Of a stretch of DNA of 64,000 bases, positions 1 to 8,677 are shown piece by piece; position 1 is the stretch's first letter; each line of letters starts with the position of its first letter. The notes below the pieces were generated by a model. The model was given only the letters and a program-made list of their open reading frames with translations. It was not told the origin of the DNA and did no database searches. The stretch is from NCBI RefSeq assembly GCF_041514305.1, contig NZ_JBGMWH010000004.1, forward strand, positions 241,046 through 305,045, written 5' to 3'. Made by a program: the position numbers and the translations under genes. Source of the DNA: Salinarimonas chemoclinalis. GTDB lineage: Bacteria > Pseudomonadota > Alphaproteobacteria > Rhizobiales > Beijerinckiaceae.

Positions 1-2
1 TC

Positions 3-644
3 GGGCTCGTCGTCGAGCGTCTCGTGATCCGCGTGCTGTACGGACGGCTCGTGGACACGATGCTGGCGACATGGGGGCTGAGCCTCGTCCTCGTCGGACT
101 CGCGACGATGGTCTTCGGCAACACCACCGCCGGCATCTCGCCGCCGATCTCCGGCTTCGCGATGGGCGCCTACCAGGTCAACGGCTACAACCTCTTCGTC
201 GTCGTCGTCACCCTGGTGCTGCTCGCGTCGATGTGGGCGGTGCTGCGGTTCACGCGCCTCGGCCTCGTCGCGCGCGGCACGATGCAGCGCGCCGACATGG
301 CCGCGGCGCTGGGCTACGACCCCGACCGCGTCTACATGGCGACCTTCTTCGCCGGCTCGGCGCTCACGGGGCTCGCGGGCGGCGTCCTCGCCCCGCTCGT
401 CGGCCTCGTGCCGATGACGGGGTCGGGCTACGTGGCGGAGGCCTTCATCACGGTGATCACCGGCGGGGCGTCGCTCATCGTCGGCATCGTGTCGAGCGCG
501 ACGATCCTCGGCGTCGTCTCGCAGGCCTTCACCTTCGCCACGCGTCCGGTGGTGGGCGAGGTCGCGCTCCTCGTGACCGCCCTCGTCCTGCTGCGGCTCC
601 TGCCGCAGGGCATCACCGGACGCTTCTTCCGGAGGGCGACGTGA
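3..644 (+). CDS. livH: Branched-chain-type ABC transporter permease (LivH family), 5' truncated
   Basis: Inner-membrane permease of a HAAT (hydrophobic amino acid/amide) ABC importer. Only the last 213 codons are present; the frame is open from the window edge, so the start lies upstream. Several hydrophobic segments alternate with short loops, and the stretch YVAEAFITVITGGASLIVG near residues 140-155 matches the conserved cytoplasmic loop that contacts the ATPases. It is followed immediately by livM, whose GTG start overlaps this stop codon, then livG and livF. The amidase joined to livF suggests that amides or urea-like compounds may be the substrate rather than leucine; that is inference. 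Family assignment is firm. Confidence 0.9.
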   Translation, partial: GLVVERLVIRVLYGRLVDTMLATWGLSLVLVGLATMVFGNTTAGISPPISGFAMGAYQVNGYNLFVVVVTLVLLASMWAVLRFTRLGLVARGTMQRADMAAALGYDPDRVYMATFFAGSALTGLAGGVLAPLVGLVPMTGSGYVAEAFITVITGGASLIVGIVSSATILGVVSQAFTFATRPVVGEVALLVTALVLLRLLPQGITGRFFRRAT

Positions 645-1681
645 GCGCTCGCCCCCAGCTGCGCGGCACGCTCCTCGCGCTGGCGGCCGGCGCCGCCGTC
701 CTCGCGCTCGCGCCCCTCGTGGCCGAGACCTACACGCTCTCGGTGCTGGTCATCTACGCCATCCTGGCGCTGAGCCTCGGGCTGATCTGGGGCTTCGGCG
801 GCATCCTCTGCTTCGGCCAGGCGGCCTTCTACGGGCTGGGCGCCTACACCTACGCCGTGGCCGCCATCAACATCGGCGAGAGCACGCTGCCGGTCCTGCT
901 CGGCATCGCGGTGCCCTTCGCCTTCGCCTTCGCGCTCGGCGCGGTGATGTTCTACGGCCGGCTGTCCGACGTCTATCTCGGGGTCGTCACCCTCGTCGTG
1001 ACGCTGATCTTCTTCCGCTTCATGAACGCGACGGCCGGGCCGGCCTTCGCCGTCGGCGAGGCGCGGCTCGGCGGCTTCAACGGCATCCCCGGCTTCCCGA
1101 TCCTCAACGTGCCGGGCCATCCGCGCTGGGAGATCTACGACGGCGCCTTCTACGCCGTCTGCGCCGGCGCGCTGCTCCTCGTGTACGGCCTCGTGCGCTG
1201 GCTGCTCGCCAGCCCCTTCGGCCGCGTCGCCGTGGCGATCCGGGAGAACGAGGGGCGGGCCGAGCTGATGGGCTACGACGCGCGCCTGCGCAAGACGGTG
1301 CTGTTCGCCGTCGGCGGCGGGATCGCCGGTCTCGCCGGCGTGCTCTACGCCTGCTGGGCGGAGATCGTGACGCCGGGCCTGTTCTCGCTGGCCCAATCGG
1401 CCGAGATCATCGTCTGGTGCATCGTGGGCGGGCTCGGCACGCTGGCGGGGCCGATCATCGGCGCCGTGGTGCTCGGCTACGCCAAGTTCCTGCTCGGCCA
1501 GCAATCGGTCATCGACAACACGCTGATTCTCGGCGCCATCCTGGTCCTCTCCGTCCTCCTGATGCCGCGCGGCATCGCCGGCGTGCTCGCCGCCGCCTGG
1601 GCGCGCGCGCCGCGCCGCGCCCGCCGGGCGCGGGGCCGTCCGCGCGCGGCGCATCGGCTGCGGAGCCCCGATCGTGCCTAG
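641..1681 (+). CDS. livM: Branched-chain-type ABC transporter permease (LivM family)
   Basis: Second inner-membrane permease of the HAAT importer, 346 residues, about the usual length. The GTG start at 641 overlaps the preceding stop (GTGA), which implies translational coupling and decides the start. About eight to ten membrane segments are visible. The motif GFGGILCFGQAAFYGLGAYTY near residues 45-65 is the LivM hallmark (usual form GQ.sLGhaaF.giGAY). The conserved loop IRENEGRAELMGYD follows near residue 205. The last 30 residues are Arg-rich and hydrophilic. Its stop overlaps the livG start. Confidence 0.93.
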   Translation: MSARPQLRGTLLALAAGAAVLALAPLVAETYTLSVLVIYAILALSLGLIWGFGGILCFGQAAFYGLGAYTYAVAAINIGESTLPVLLGIAVPFAFAFALGAVMFYGRLSDVYLGVVTLVVTLIFFRFMNATAGPAFAVGEARLGGFNGIPGFPILNVPGHPRWEIYDGAFYAVCAGALLLVYGLVRWLLASPFGRVAVAIRENEGRAELMGYDARLRKTVLFAVGGGIAGLAGVLYACWAEIVTPGLFSLAQSAEIIVWCIVGGLGTLAGPIIGAVVLGYAKFLLGQQSVIDNTLILGAILVLSVLLMPRGIAGVLAAAWARAPRRARRARGRPRAAHRLRSPDRA

Positions 1682-2387
1682 CGCTCTCGAGACCCGCGGC
1701 CTGACCATGACCTTCGGCGGGGTCGCCGCCGTCGACGGCGTCGACTTCACGCTCGGCCGGCGCGAGCTGCGCTGCCTGATCGGCCCGAACGGCGCGGGCA
1801 AGAGCACCTTCTTCAAGTGCCTGACCGGGCAGCTGAGGCCCACCGCCGGCGAGATCCGCATCGGCGAGGAGGAGACCACCGGCTGGGATCCGCACGCCGT
1901 GGCGCGGCTCGGGGTGGGCGTCAAGACCCAGGTGCCGAGCGTCATGGACGGTCTCAGCGTGCGCGAGAACGTCTGGCTCTCCGCCCATCGCGGCCACGGC
2001 ACGGCGGCGGCGCGCGCGGCGACCGATGCGGCGATCGAGCGCCTCGCGCTCGGCGACATCGCACGCGCCACGGTGGGCCGGCTGTCCCACGGCGAGCGCC
2101 AGCGCGTCGAGCTCGCCATCGTCGTCGCCGCCGCGCCGACGCTCATCCTGCTCGACGAGCCGGCGGCGGGCCTCACCTCCGAGGAGGTCGGGCGACTCGC
2201 CGAGATCATCGGCGCGCTCGCGCGCGAGGCGGCGATCGTCATCGTCGAGCACGACATGCAGTTCATCCGCACCATCGCGAGCGTCGTCACCGTCTTCTCG
2301 CAGGGGCGCATCCTGGTGGAGGGGCCGGTGGAGGACGTCATGCGCGACCGGCGCGTGCGCGACGTCTACCTCGGGCGCAAGGGCTGA
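1674..2387 (+). CDS. livG: ABC transporter ATP-binding protein (LivG family)
   Basis: ATPase subunit of the HAAT importer, 237 residues. Walker A is GPNGAGKST near residue 40, the signature motif reads LSHGERQRVE near residue 140 (His in place of the more usual Gly), and Walker B is ILLDEPAAG, with the switch His in VEHDM. The C-terminus RRVRDVYLG is typical of LivG/UrtD proteins. The GTG start at 1674 overlaps the livM stop. The gene ends two bases before the ATG of the livF-amidase gene, so the four transporter genes form one transcription unit. Confidence 0.93.
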   Translation: MPSALETRGLTMTFGGVAAVDGVDFTLGRRELRCLIGPNGAGKSTFFKCLTGQLRPTAGEIRIGEEETTGWDPHAVARLGVGVKTQVPSVMDGLSVRENVWLSAHRGHGTAAARAATDAAIERLALGDIARATVGRLSHGERQRVELAIVVAAAPTLILLDEPAAGLTSEEVGRLAEIIGALAREAAIVIVEHDMQFIRTIASVVTVFSQGRILVEGPVEDVMRDRRVRDVYLGRKG

Positions 2388-2389
2388 CG

Positions 2390-4801
2390 ATGGACGATAC
2401 GAACGCGCTCGTCGTCACGTCGCTCGCCGCCGGCTACGGCCGCATCCCGGTGCTGCACGGGATCGACCTCACGGTCGGCCACGGCGAGATCGTCGGCGTC
2501 CTCGGCCACAACGGCATGGGCAAGTCGACGCTGCTCAAGACGATCATGGGCTACCTGCCGGCGCGGGCGGGGACGATCGTGCTCGACGGCGAGCCGATCG
2601 AGCGGCTGCGCCCGCACGACCGCGCGCAGCGCGGGCTCGGCTACATCCCGCAGGGACGCGGGATCTTCCCGCAGCTCACCGTGCGCGACAACCTGCGGCT
2701 CGCCTTCCACGCCGACGGCGGGCGCACGGAGGAGGAGGCGCTGGAGGCGGCGCTCGCCCTGTTCCCGCGCCTCGAGCGGCTCCTCGATCGCATGGGCGGC
2801 GCGCTCTCGGGCGGCGAGCAGCAGCTGCTGGCGCTCGCGCGCGGGCTCGTGGCCGAGCCGTGGCTGCTCCTGCTCGACGAACCGACGGAGGGCATCCAGC
2901 CGAGCATCATCGAGGAGATCGAGGAGACGCTCGGCCGGCTGCGGACGGAGCGCGGGCTCACCATCCTGCTGATCGAGCAGAATTTCGAGTTCATCACGAC
3001 GCTCGCGGACCGGGTGCTGATCCTCGAGCGCGGCCGCATCACCGCCGAGCTCGACGCCGCCGCCCTCGCCGATCCCGCCCGCATCGAGGCCTTCCTCGGC
3101 TTCGGCGGCCCCCGGCGCACCCGAGCCGGCGCGCCCGCGGGCGGGGTTCGCGAGATCGTCCACGGCGTGCCCGTCGCCGCGCCCGGCGGCGCCGCCGCCG
3201 CGGATCTCGCACGCGCGCGCGGCGAGCGCTCCCACCAGGCACCGCCGGCCCTCGCGCCGGCCCTCGCACAGGCCTCGGAGGCCTTCATGACCGTCAGACG
3301 CCCGACCCTCGAGCAGATGCGCGACCTCGTCGCCGGCCTGCACATGTCCATGAGCGACCGCGAGCTCATGGACTACCTCGCGATCATGGAGGGCACGTTC
3401 AAGGCCTACGACGAGATCGACCGGCTCCCCGACCACCTGCCGAAGGTCAAGTACCCGCGCACGCCCGGCTACCGCCCCACCGGGGCCGAGAACCCGCTCA
3501 ACGCGTGGTACTACAAGAGCGAGGTGCGCGGCGCGGCGACCGGCCCGCTCGAGGGGCGGCGCGTCGTGCTCAAGGACAACGTCTGCCTCGCCGGCGTGCC
3601 GATGATGAACGGCGCCTCGACGCTCGAGGGCTACACGCCCGACATCGACGCGACCGTCGTCACGCGCATCCTCGACGCGGGCGGGACCATCGTCGGCAAG
3701 GCGCATTGCGAGTACTTCTGCCTCTCGGCGGGAAGCCACACCAACGCGACGGGGCCGGTGCACAACCCCTACCGGATCGGCCACATGGCCGGCGGCTCCT
3801 CATCGGGATCGGGGGCGCTCGTCGGGGCGGGCGAGGTCGAGATGGCGATCGGCGGGGACCAGGGTGGCTCCATCCGCATCCCGGCCTCGTATTGCGGCTG
3901 CTACGGCATGAAGCCGACCCACGGGCTCGTGCCCTACACGGGCATCATGCCGATCGAGCCCACGATCGACCACGCCGGGCCGATGACGGCGAGCGTGCGC
4001 GACAACGCGCTGCTGCTCGAGGTCATCGCCGGCGCCGACGGGCTCGACCCGCGCCAGGCCGCGCCGCGGGTCGACCGCTACACCCAGGCCGTGCGCCAGG
4101 GCGTGTCGGGCCTGCGCATCGGCATCGTCGAGGAGGGGTTCGGCCACGCCAATTCCGACCCGGAGGTGGACGCGACGGTGCGCCGCGCCGCCGAGCGCTT
4201 CCGCGCGCTCGGCGCCACGGTGGAGGACGTGCGGGTGCCCGCGCATCGCCTCGGCCCGGCGATCTGGACGCCGATCGCGCTCGAGGGGCTCGTCGACATC
4301 ATGATGCACGGCAACGGCTTCGCCACCGGCTGGAAGGGGCTCTACACGACGAGCCTGCTCGACTGGCACGCCAATTGGCGCAGCCGCGCCGACGAGCTCT
4401 CCAAGACCCTCAAGATCTCGATGTTCGTGGGGCAATGGATGCTCGAGCGCTACCGCGGCCATTTCTACGCCAAGGCGCAGAACCTCAGCCGCAAGCTGCG
4501 GGACGACTACGACGAGGCGCTCACGCGCTGGGACCTCCTCGTGATGCCGACGACGCCGATCACCGCCCGGCCGATCCCGGCGCCGGACGATCCGCTCGCG
4601 GTCGTCACCCAGCGGGCCTTCGAGGCGATCGCCAACACCGCCCCCTTCGACGCCAGCGGGCATCCGGCGATGAGCGTGCCGTGCGGGCTCGTCCAGGGGC
4701 TGCCGGTGGGCATGATGATCGTCGGGCGCCACTTCGAGGAGAGCACGATCTACCGCGCGGCCGGGGCCTTCGAGGCGCTCGGCGACTGGCGGGCCATGTG
4801 A
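2390..4801 (+). CDS. livF: LivF-type ABC ATPase fused in frame to an amidase-signature enzyme
   Basis: One uninterrupted 803-residue frame holds two complete proteins. Residues 1-240 are a LivF ATPase (Walker A GHNGMGKST, signature LSGGEQQ, Walker B LLLLDEPTEG, terminal AFLGF). An Ala/Arg-rich linker of about 58 residues follows. Residues 300-803 are an amidase-signature hydrolase with the Ser-cisSer-Lys triad: Lys in VLKDN, cis-Ser in GGSSSGSG, nucleophile Ser in GGDQGGSIRIP. It resembles nitrile-hydratase-associated amidases, which turn amides into acids plus ammonia. An excellent internal ribosome site (GGAGG, 5 bases before ATG 3287) could start a free 504-residue amidase, so both a fusion and a separate enzyme may be made. 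The context suggests import and hydrolysis of an amide followed by CoA activation by the next gene. Confidence 0.85.
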   Translation: MDDTNALVVTSLAAGYGRIPVLHGIDLTVGHGEIVGVLGHNGMGKSTLLKTIMGYLPARAGTIVLDGEPIERLRPHDRAQRGLGYIPQGRGIFPQLTVRDNLRLAFHADGGRTEEEALEAALALFPRLERLLDRMGGALSGGEQQLLALARGLVAEPWLLLLDEPTEGIQPSIIEEIEETLGRLRTERGLTILLIEQNFEFITTLADRVLILERGRITAELDAAALADPARIEAFLGFGGPRRTRAGAPAGGVREIVHGVPVAAPGGAAAADLARARGERSHQAPPALAPALAQASEAFMTVRRPTLEQMRDLVAGLHMSMSDRELMDYLAIMEGTFKAYDEIDRLPDHLPKVKYPRTPGYRPTGAENPLNAWYYKSEVRGAATGPLEGRRVVLKDNVCLAGVPMMNGASTLEGYTPDIDATVVTRILDAGGTIVGKAHCEYFCLSAGSHTNATGPVHNPYRIGHMAGGSSSGSGALVGAGEVEMAIGGDQGGSIRIPASYCGCYGMKPTHGLVPYTGIMPIEPTIDHAGPMTASVRDNALLLEVIAGADGLDPRQAAPRVDRYTQAVRQGVSGLRIGIVEEGFGHANSDPEVDATVRRAAERFRALGATVEDVRVPAHRLGPAIWTPIALEGLVDIMMHGNGFATGWKGLYTTSLLDWHANWRSRADELSKTLKISMFVGQWMLERYRGHFYAKAQNLSRKLRDDYDEALTRWDLLVMPTTPITARPIPAPDDPLAVVTQRAFEAIANTAPFDASGHPAMSVPCGLVQGLPVGMMIVGRHFEESTIYRAAGAFEALGDWRAM
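3277..3289 (+). promoter_or_regulatory. Internal ribosome binding site and start codon of the amidase domain
   Basis: GGAGG at 3277-3281 stands 5 bases before an in-frame ATG at 3287, exactly where homology to amidases begins. This is the optimum Shine-Dalgarno spacing and is the main reason to think the amidase may also be made separately from the LivF fusion. GGAGG here is also plain coding sequence, so coincidence is possible. Confidence 0.5.
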
Positions 4802-4811
4802 GGAGGCGCCG

Positions 4812-6590
4812 ATGTCGTCCTTGAGCGAATCGATGGCCCGCGCCCTGGGCGTATCCCTCTTCGACGCGCAGCGCGAGACCGCGGGTGCCGTGATCGCCCC
4901 CGTCGACGGGCGCGCCTACGTCTCGGGGGATCGCTCGATGCCGCTGCGCCGCGCGACCATACCGCAGGTGCTCGCCGAGACGATCGCCCGCCACGGATCG
5001 CGCGAGGCGGCGGTGTTCCGCGAGCACGGTACGCGCTTCACCTGGTCCGCCTTCGGCGAGGCCGTGGACCGGCTGGCGAGCGGGCTCCTCGCGCTCGGCC
5101 TCGCGCGGGGCGACCGCCTGGCGATCTGGTCGCCCAACCGCCCGGAATGGCTGATCACGCAGTTCGCGACGGCCCGGATCGGCGTCGTGCTCGTGACGAT
5201 CAACCCGGCCTACCGCGTCGCCGAGCTGGAATACGCGCTGGAGACGGCGGGCTGCAAGGCGCTGATCACGGCCGCGCGCTTCAAGTCGTCGGACTACCTG
5301 GCGATGATCCGCTCGCTCGTGCCGGAACTCGGGACCTGCCCGCCGGGCGCCCTGCGCGCGGGGCGCCTGCCGCAGCTGCGCGTCGTCATCCGCATGGGCG
5401 GGTCGGAACCGGGTGACGAGCACACGTCCGGCATGCTCGGCTTCGAGGAGGCCTGCACGCTGGGCGGGCCCGGCCACCGCCTGCGGCTCGACGCGATCAG
5501 TCGCGACCTCGACCCGGACGAGCCGATCAACATCCAGTTCACGAGCGGCACCACCGGGTCGCCCAAGGGCGCGACGCTCACCCACTACAACATCGTCAAC
5601 AACGCGGGCTTCACCGCGCGGACCATGCGGCTCGACGAGACCGACCGGCTGTGCATCCCGGTGCCGCTCTACCATTGCTTCGGCATGGTGCTCGGCACGC
5701 TCGCCTGCGCGAGCGTCGGCGCGTCGATGGTCTTTCCCTCCGAGGCGTTCGAGCCGCTCGCCACCCTGCGCGCCCTCTCCGAGGAGCGCTGCACGGCCTG
5801 CTACGGCGTGCCGACCATGTTCGTCGCCATGCTCGACCACCCGGACTTCGCGCGCTTCGACTACCGCAGCCTGCGCACCGGCATGATGGCCGGCGCGCCC
5901 TGCCCGATCGAGGTGATGCGCCGGGTGGTGCGCGACCTCAACATGCCGCAGGTGACGATCGGCTACGGCATGACCGAGACGAGCCCGATCTCCTTCCAGT
6001 CGAGCGTCGACGACGGGCTCGAGGAGCGCGTCTCGACGGTGGGACGGGTCCACCCCCACGTCGAGGTCAAGATCGTCGACGCCGAGGGGCGCACGGTGGG
6101 CGTCGGCGAGCGCGGCGAGCTGTGCACGCGCGGCTACTCGGTGATGCGCGGCTACTGGAACGACGAGGCGCGCACCCGCGAGGCGATCGACGCCGGCGGC
6201 TGGATGCACACCGGCGACCTCGCCACGATCGACGCGCGCGGCTATTGCGAGATCGTCGGGCGGGTGAAGGACATGGTCATCCGCGGGGGCGAGAATATCT
6301 ATCCCCGCGAGGTCGAGGAGTTCCTCTATCGCCACCCCAAGGTGGCGCAGGTGCAGGTCTTCGGCGTGGCGGACGCGAAGTACGGCGAGGAGCTCGCCGC
6401 CTGGATCGTGCTCCAGCCCGGCCAGGCCGCGACCGAGGAGGAGATCCGCGCCTTCTGCGCGGGGCAGATCGCCCACTACAAGATCCCCCGCCACATCCGC
6501 TTCGTGGACGCCCTGCCGATGACGGTCACCGGCAAGCCGCAGAAGTTCGTCATGCGCGAGGCGATGGAGGCGGAGCTGGGGCGGGGGTGA
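4812..6590 (+). CDS. AMP-binding acyl-CoA synthetase (FadD-like)
   Basis: A 592-residue ANL-superfamily ligase that activates a carboxylic acid through an acyl-adenylate to acyl-CoA. The AMP-binding loop is FTSGTTGSPKGATLTH near residue 245, followed by YGMTETSPI near residue 385, the HTGD hinge motif and GRVKDMVIRGGENIYP. The catalytic lysine is in the terminal TGKPQKF. Length and sequence fit medium/long-chain fatty-acyl-CoA synthetases of the FadD group. The ATG at 4812 follows GGAGG overlapping the preceding stop, so the gene is probably in the transporter-amidase operon and may activate the acid released by the amidase; that link is inferred. Confidence 0.92.
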   Translation: MSSLSESMARALGVSLFDAQRETAGAVIAPVDGRAYVSGDRSMPLRRATIPQVLAETIARHGSREAAVFREHGTRFTWSAFGEAVDRLASGLLALGLARGDRLAIWSPNRPEWLITQFATARIGVVLVTINPAYRVAELEYALETAGCKALITAARFKSSDYLAMIRSLVPELGTCPPGALRAGRLPQLRVVIRMGGSEPGDEHTSGMLGFEEACTLGGPGHRLRLDAISRDLDPDEPINIQFTSGTTGSPKGATLTHYNIVNNAGFTARTMRLDETDRLCIPVPLYHCFGMVLGTLACASVGASMVFPSEAFEPLATLRALSEERCTACYGVPTMFVAMLDHPDFARFDYRSLRTGMMAGAPCPIEVMRRVVRDLNMPQVTIGYGMTETSPISFQSSVDDGLEERVSTVGRVHPHVEVKIVDAEGRTVGVGERGELCTRGYSVMRGYWNDEARTREAIDAGGWMHTGDLATIDARGYCEIVGRVKDMVIRGGENIYPREVEEFLYRHPKVAQVQVFGVADAKYGEELAAWIVLQPGQAATEEEIRAFCAGQIAHYKIPRHIRFVDALPMTVTGKPQKFVMREAMEAELGRG

Positions 6591-6675
6591 GCGGGCGGGG
6601 CGGGCGACGAGCGGGCTGGAACGGCGGGCGGGAAGCCCCTAGTCTCCGCGCGTGCCGAGCGCCGACGGAGATTCC

Positions 6676-7332
6676 ATGGACGCCGACCCCATGACCACGA
6701 CCGACCACGACCTCGCCGCCATCCTCGACTTCCTCGTCCTCGCCGAGCGGCTGAAGACGGAGCTGCGCCATTCCTGGCTCTCCGACGGGCGCCGGGAGAG
6801 CGTGGCCGAGCATACCTGGATGATGGCGCTGATGGCGCTCTCCCTCGGGTCGCGGCTCGAGCATCCGGTGGACGTCGCGCGCGCCATCGAGCTCGTGATC
6901 GTCCACGACATCGCCGAGACGGAGGTCGGCGACATCCCCTTCTTCGAGAAGAGCGCGCGCAAGGACGCGAAGGCTCGGGCCGAGGCCGCCGCGATGGCGC
7001 GCATCTGCGCGCGGCTCCCCGCGGATCTCGGCGCGCGGATCGGGGCCGCCTGGCGCGAGTTCGAGGACGGGGTGACGCCGGAGGCGCGCTTCGCCCGCGC
7101 ACTCGACCACCTCGAGGTACAGTTTCAGCACAATCTCGCCGACCTCGACACCTGGGAGCCCGTCGAGCTCGGCCTCGTCTGGACCAAGATGGACGACCCC
7201 TGCGCCCACGATGCCACGCTGCGCGCGCTCGCCGGCGCGATCCGCGGCCGCGCCGAGGCGAAGCTCGCCGACGCCGGGCACGACGTCGCCGCCCTGCGCG
7301 CGGAGCATGCGGGACCGGGGGGCTCGCCGTGA
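6676..7332 (+). CDS. HD-domain phosphohydrolase (YfbR/HDDC2-like)
   Basis: A protein of 218 residues. The metal-binding HD pattern is visible as H in ELRHSWL, H in VAEHTW, the HD pair in VIVHDIAETEVGD and D in ALDHLEVQ. This arrangement is that of YfbR/HDDC2 5'-deoxynucleotidases, so a nucleotide monophosphatase role is likely but not proven. The ATG at 6676 follows GGAG with normal spacing; an upstream GTG at 6652 lacks a good ribosome site. The stop overlaps the GTG of the VOC gene, and the two are probably cotranslated. Confidence 0.8.
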   Translation: MDADPMTTTDHDLAAILDFLVLAERLKTELRHSWLSDGRRESVAEHTWMMALMALSLGSRLEHPVDVARAIELVIVHDIAETEVGDIPFFEKSARKDAKARAEAAAMARICARLPADLGARIGAAWREFEDGVTPEARFARALDHLEVQFQHNLADLDTWEPVELGLVWTKMDDPCAHDATLRALAGAIRGRAEAKLADAGHDVAALRAEHAGPGGSP

Positions 7333-7742
7333 GCGGCGACGGAACGGCCCGCGCCCGCATCGCGCACGTCGCCTTCTGGACCGCGGATCTGGAGCGCCTC
7401 GCCGCCTTCTGGGAGGACGTGCTCGGCGCCGAGGTCGGCCCGCTCTACGAGAGCGCGCGCCGCCCCGGCTTCCGCTCGCGCTTCCTGCGGCTCGGCGGCG
7501 ACGTCACCGTCGAGCTGATGAGCGCGCCCTGGATCGACCCCGCCGTGGCGCCGACGGACGAGGAGCGTGTCGGACTGGCCCACATCGCGGTCTCGCTCGG
7601 ATCGAACGAGGCCGTCGACGCCCTCGCAGAGCGCCTGGCTCGGGAGGATCGCCTCCTCGCAGAGCCCCGCTGGACGGGCGACGGGTTCTACGAGGCGATC
7701 ATCGCCGATACCGACGGCAACGCGATCGAGATCACCGCCTGA
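7329..7742 (+). CDS. VOC-family protein (glyoxalase/bleomycin-resistance fold)
   Basis: A protein of 137 residues with the two beta-alpha-beta-beta-beta modules of the vicinal oxygen chelate fold: it opens with IAHVAFWTADLERLAAFWEDVLG and ends with DTDGNAIEIT. Candidate metal ligands are the first-strand His, Glu in VELM, His in LAHIAV and the terminal Glu, as in lyases and dioxygenases of the family. Substrate cannot be read from sequence. The GTG start overlaps the preceding stop (GTGA). Confidence 0.82.
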   Translation: MSGDGTARARIAHVAFWTADLERLAAFWEDVLGAEVGPLYESARRPGFRSRFLRLGGDVTVELMSAPWIDPAVAPTDEERVGLAHIAVSLGSNEAVDALAERLAREDRLLAEPRWTGDGFYEAIIADTDGNAIEITA

Positions 7743-7756
7743 AGCGTGCCCCATCC

Positions 7757-8533
7757 ATGCCCCCCGAACTCGTCCAGTTCCTCTCCCTCGACGTCGTCGC
7801 CTCGGCGCTGCTCCTCGCCGGCCTCCTGGTCGTGCGCATCCTCGCGATCCGCTTCGTGCGGGCGCGGGAGGGGATGCCCGATCACGTGCGCCGGCGCTCG
7901 ATCTCGGCGGTGAAGAACGGCACGCTGATCCTGCTCCTCGTCGGGCTCGCGCTGATCTGGGCGCCGCAGTTGCGCACCTTCGCCCTTTCGCTCACCGCCG
8001 TCGCGGTGGCGCTCGTCGTGGCGACGAAGGAGCTGATCGCATGCCTCTCCGGCGCGCTGCTGCGCGCCTCGAGCCGGCCGTTCTCGGTGGGGGACTGGGT
8101 CGAGATCGGCCAGATCCGCGGCGAGGTGGTCGACCACGACATGCTGGCGACGCGCATCGACGCCTTCGCCGCGGGCTCGGGCGCGTTCCAGCGCACGGGC
8201 GAGATGGTGACCGTGCCCAACAGCGTCTTCCTGTCGACGCCGATCCGGCGGCTGTCCGCCCTTCGCGCGCGGATCGTCGCCACCACGTCCGTGGTCGTCG
8301 ATCCGCCCGATCTCGCGCCCGGCGCGCTGCGCGCCGCCGTGGACGCCGCGCTCGGAGAGGCGCGCGCCGGCGGAGCGCTGTGGGAGGGTGAGCCCGGCGT
8401 CCGGTTCTCGACGACCGATCTCGGGCGGCTGAGGGTCGAGGTCACGCTGACGGCGCCGACGGACGGTGCGGAGGCGGCCGGCAGCGCGGTGACCCTCGCG
8501 GTGCTCGCGGCGCTGCGGCCGCGCCCCGCGTGA
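7757..8533 (+). CDS. Mechanosensitive ion channel family protein (MscS-like)
   Basis: A protein of 258 residues. Two or three hydrophobic helices occupy the first 85 residues, followed by the MscS beta domain marker FSVGDWVEIGQIRGEVVD and the upper beta strand TVPNSVFLS. It lacks the larger N-terminal helix set of MscK-type channels and matches the small cytoplasmic-membrane channels that release solutes on hypo-osmotic shock. The ATG at 7757 lies 14 bases after the VOC stop. A hairpin just downstream may end this transcript. Confidence 0.82.
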   Translation: MPPELVQFLSLDVVASALLLAGLLVVRILAIRFVRAREGMPDHVRRRSISAVKNGTLILLLVGLALIWAPQLRTFALSLTAVAVALVVATKELIACLSGALLRASSRPFSVGDWVEIGQIRGEVVDHDMLATRIDAFAAGSGAFQRTGEMVTVPNSVFLSTPIRRLSALRARIVATTSVVVDPPDLAPGALRAAVDAALGEARAGGALWEGEPGVRFSTTDLGRLRVEVTLTAPTDGAEAAGSAVTLAVLAALRPRPA

Positions 8534-8554
8534 CGCACGCGCATGTCCCTTGTG

Positions 8555-8569
8555 CGAAACGGGGTTTCG
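8555..8569. other. Inverted repeat between the MscS-like gene and the TerC-like gene
   Basis: CGAAAC and GTTTCG are perfect complements around a GGG loop. No U-tract follows, so this could be a weak terminator or an element in the TerC leader. The rest of the 144-base gap shows nothing recognisable. Confidence 0.3.
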
Positions 8570-8677
8570 TGAGAGAAGAGCGTGCAACCAGGATCCGGGC
8601 CCCTCTGGCGGAACGTGCCGACCATCCCGCGATGTCGGATCCTCGCATCGGCTCGTCGGCGCCGGTCACCCCCACAT

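Noticed and set aside
8534..8677. A manganese (yybP-ykoY) riboswitch before the TerC/Alx-like gene
   Set aside because: E. coli alx has one, but I could not find the conserved core here; only a short CGAAAC/GTTTCG hairpin is present.
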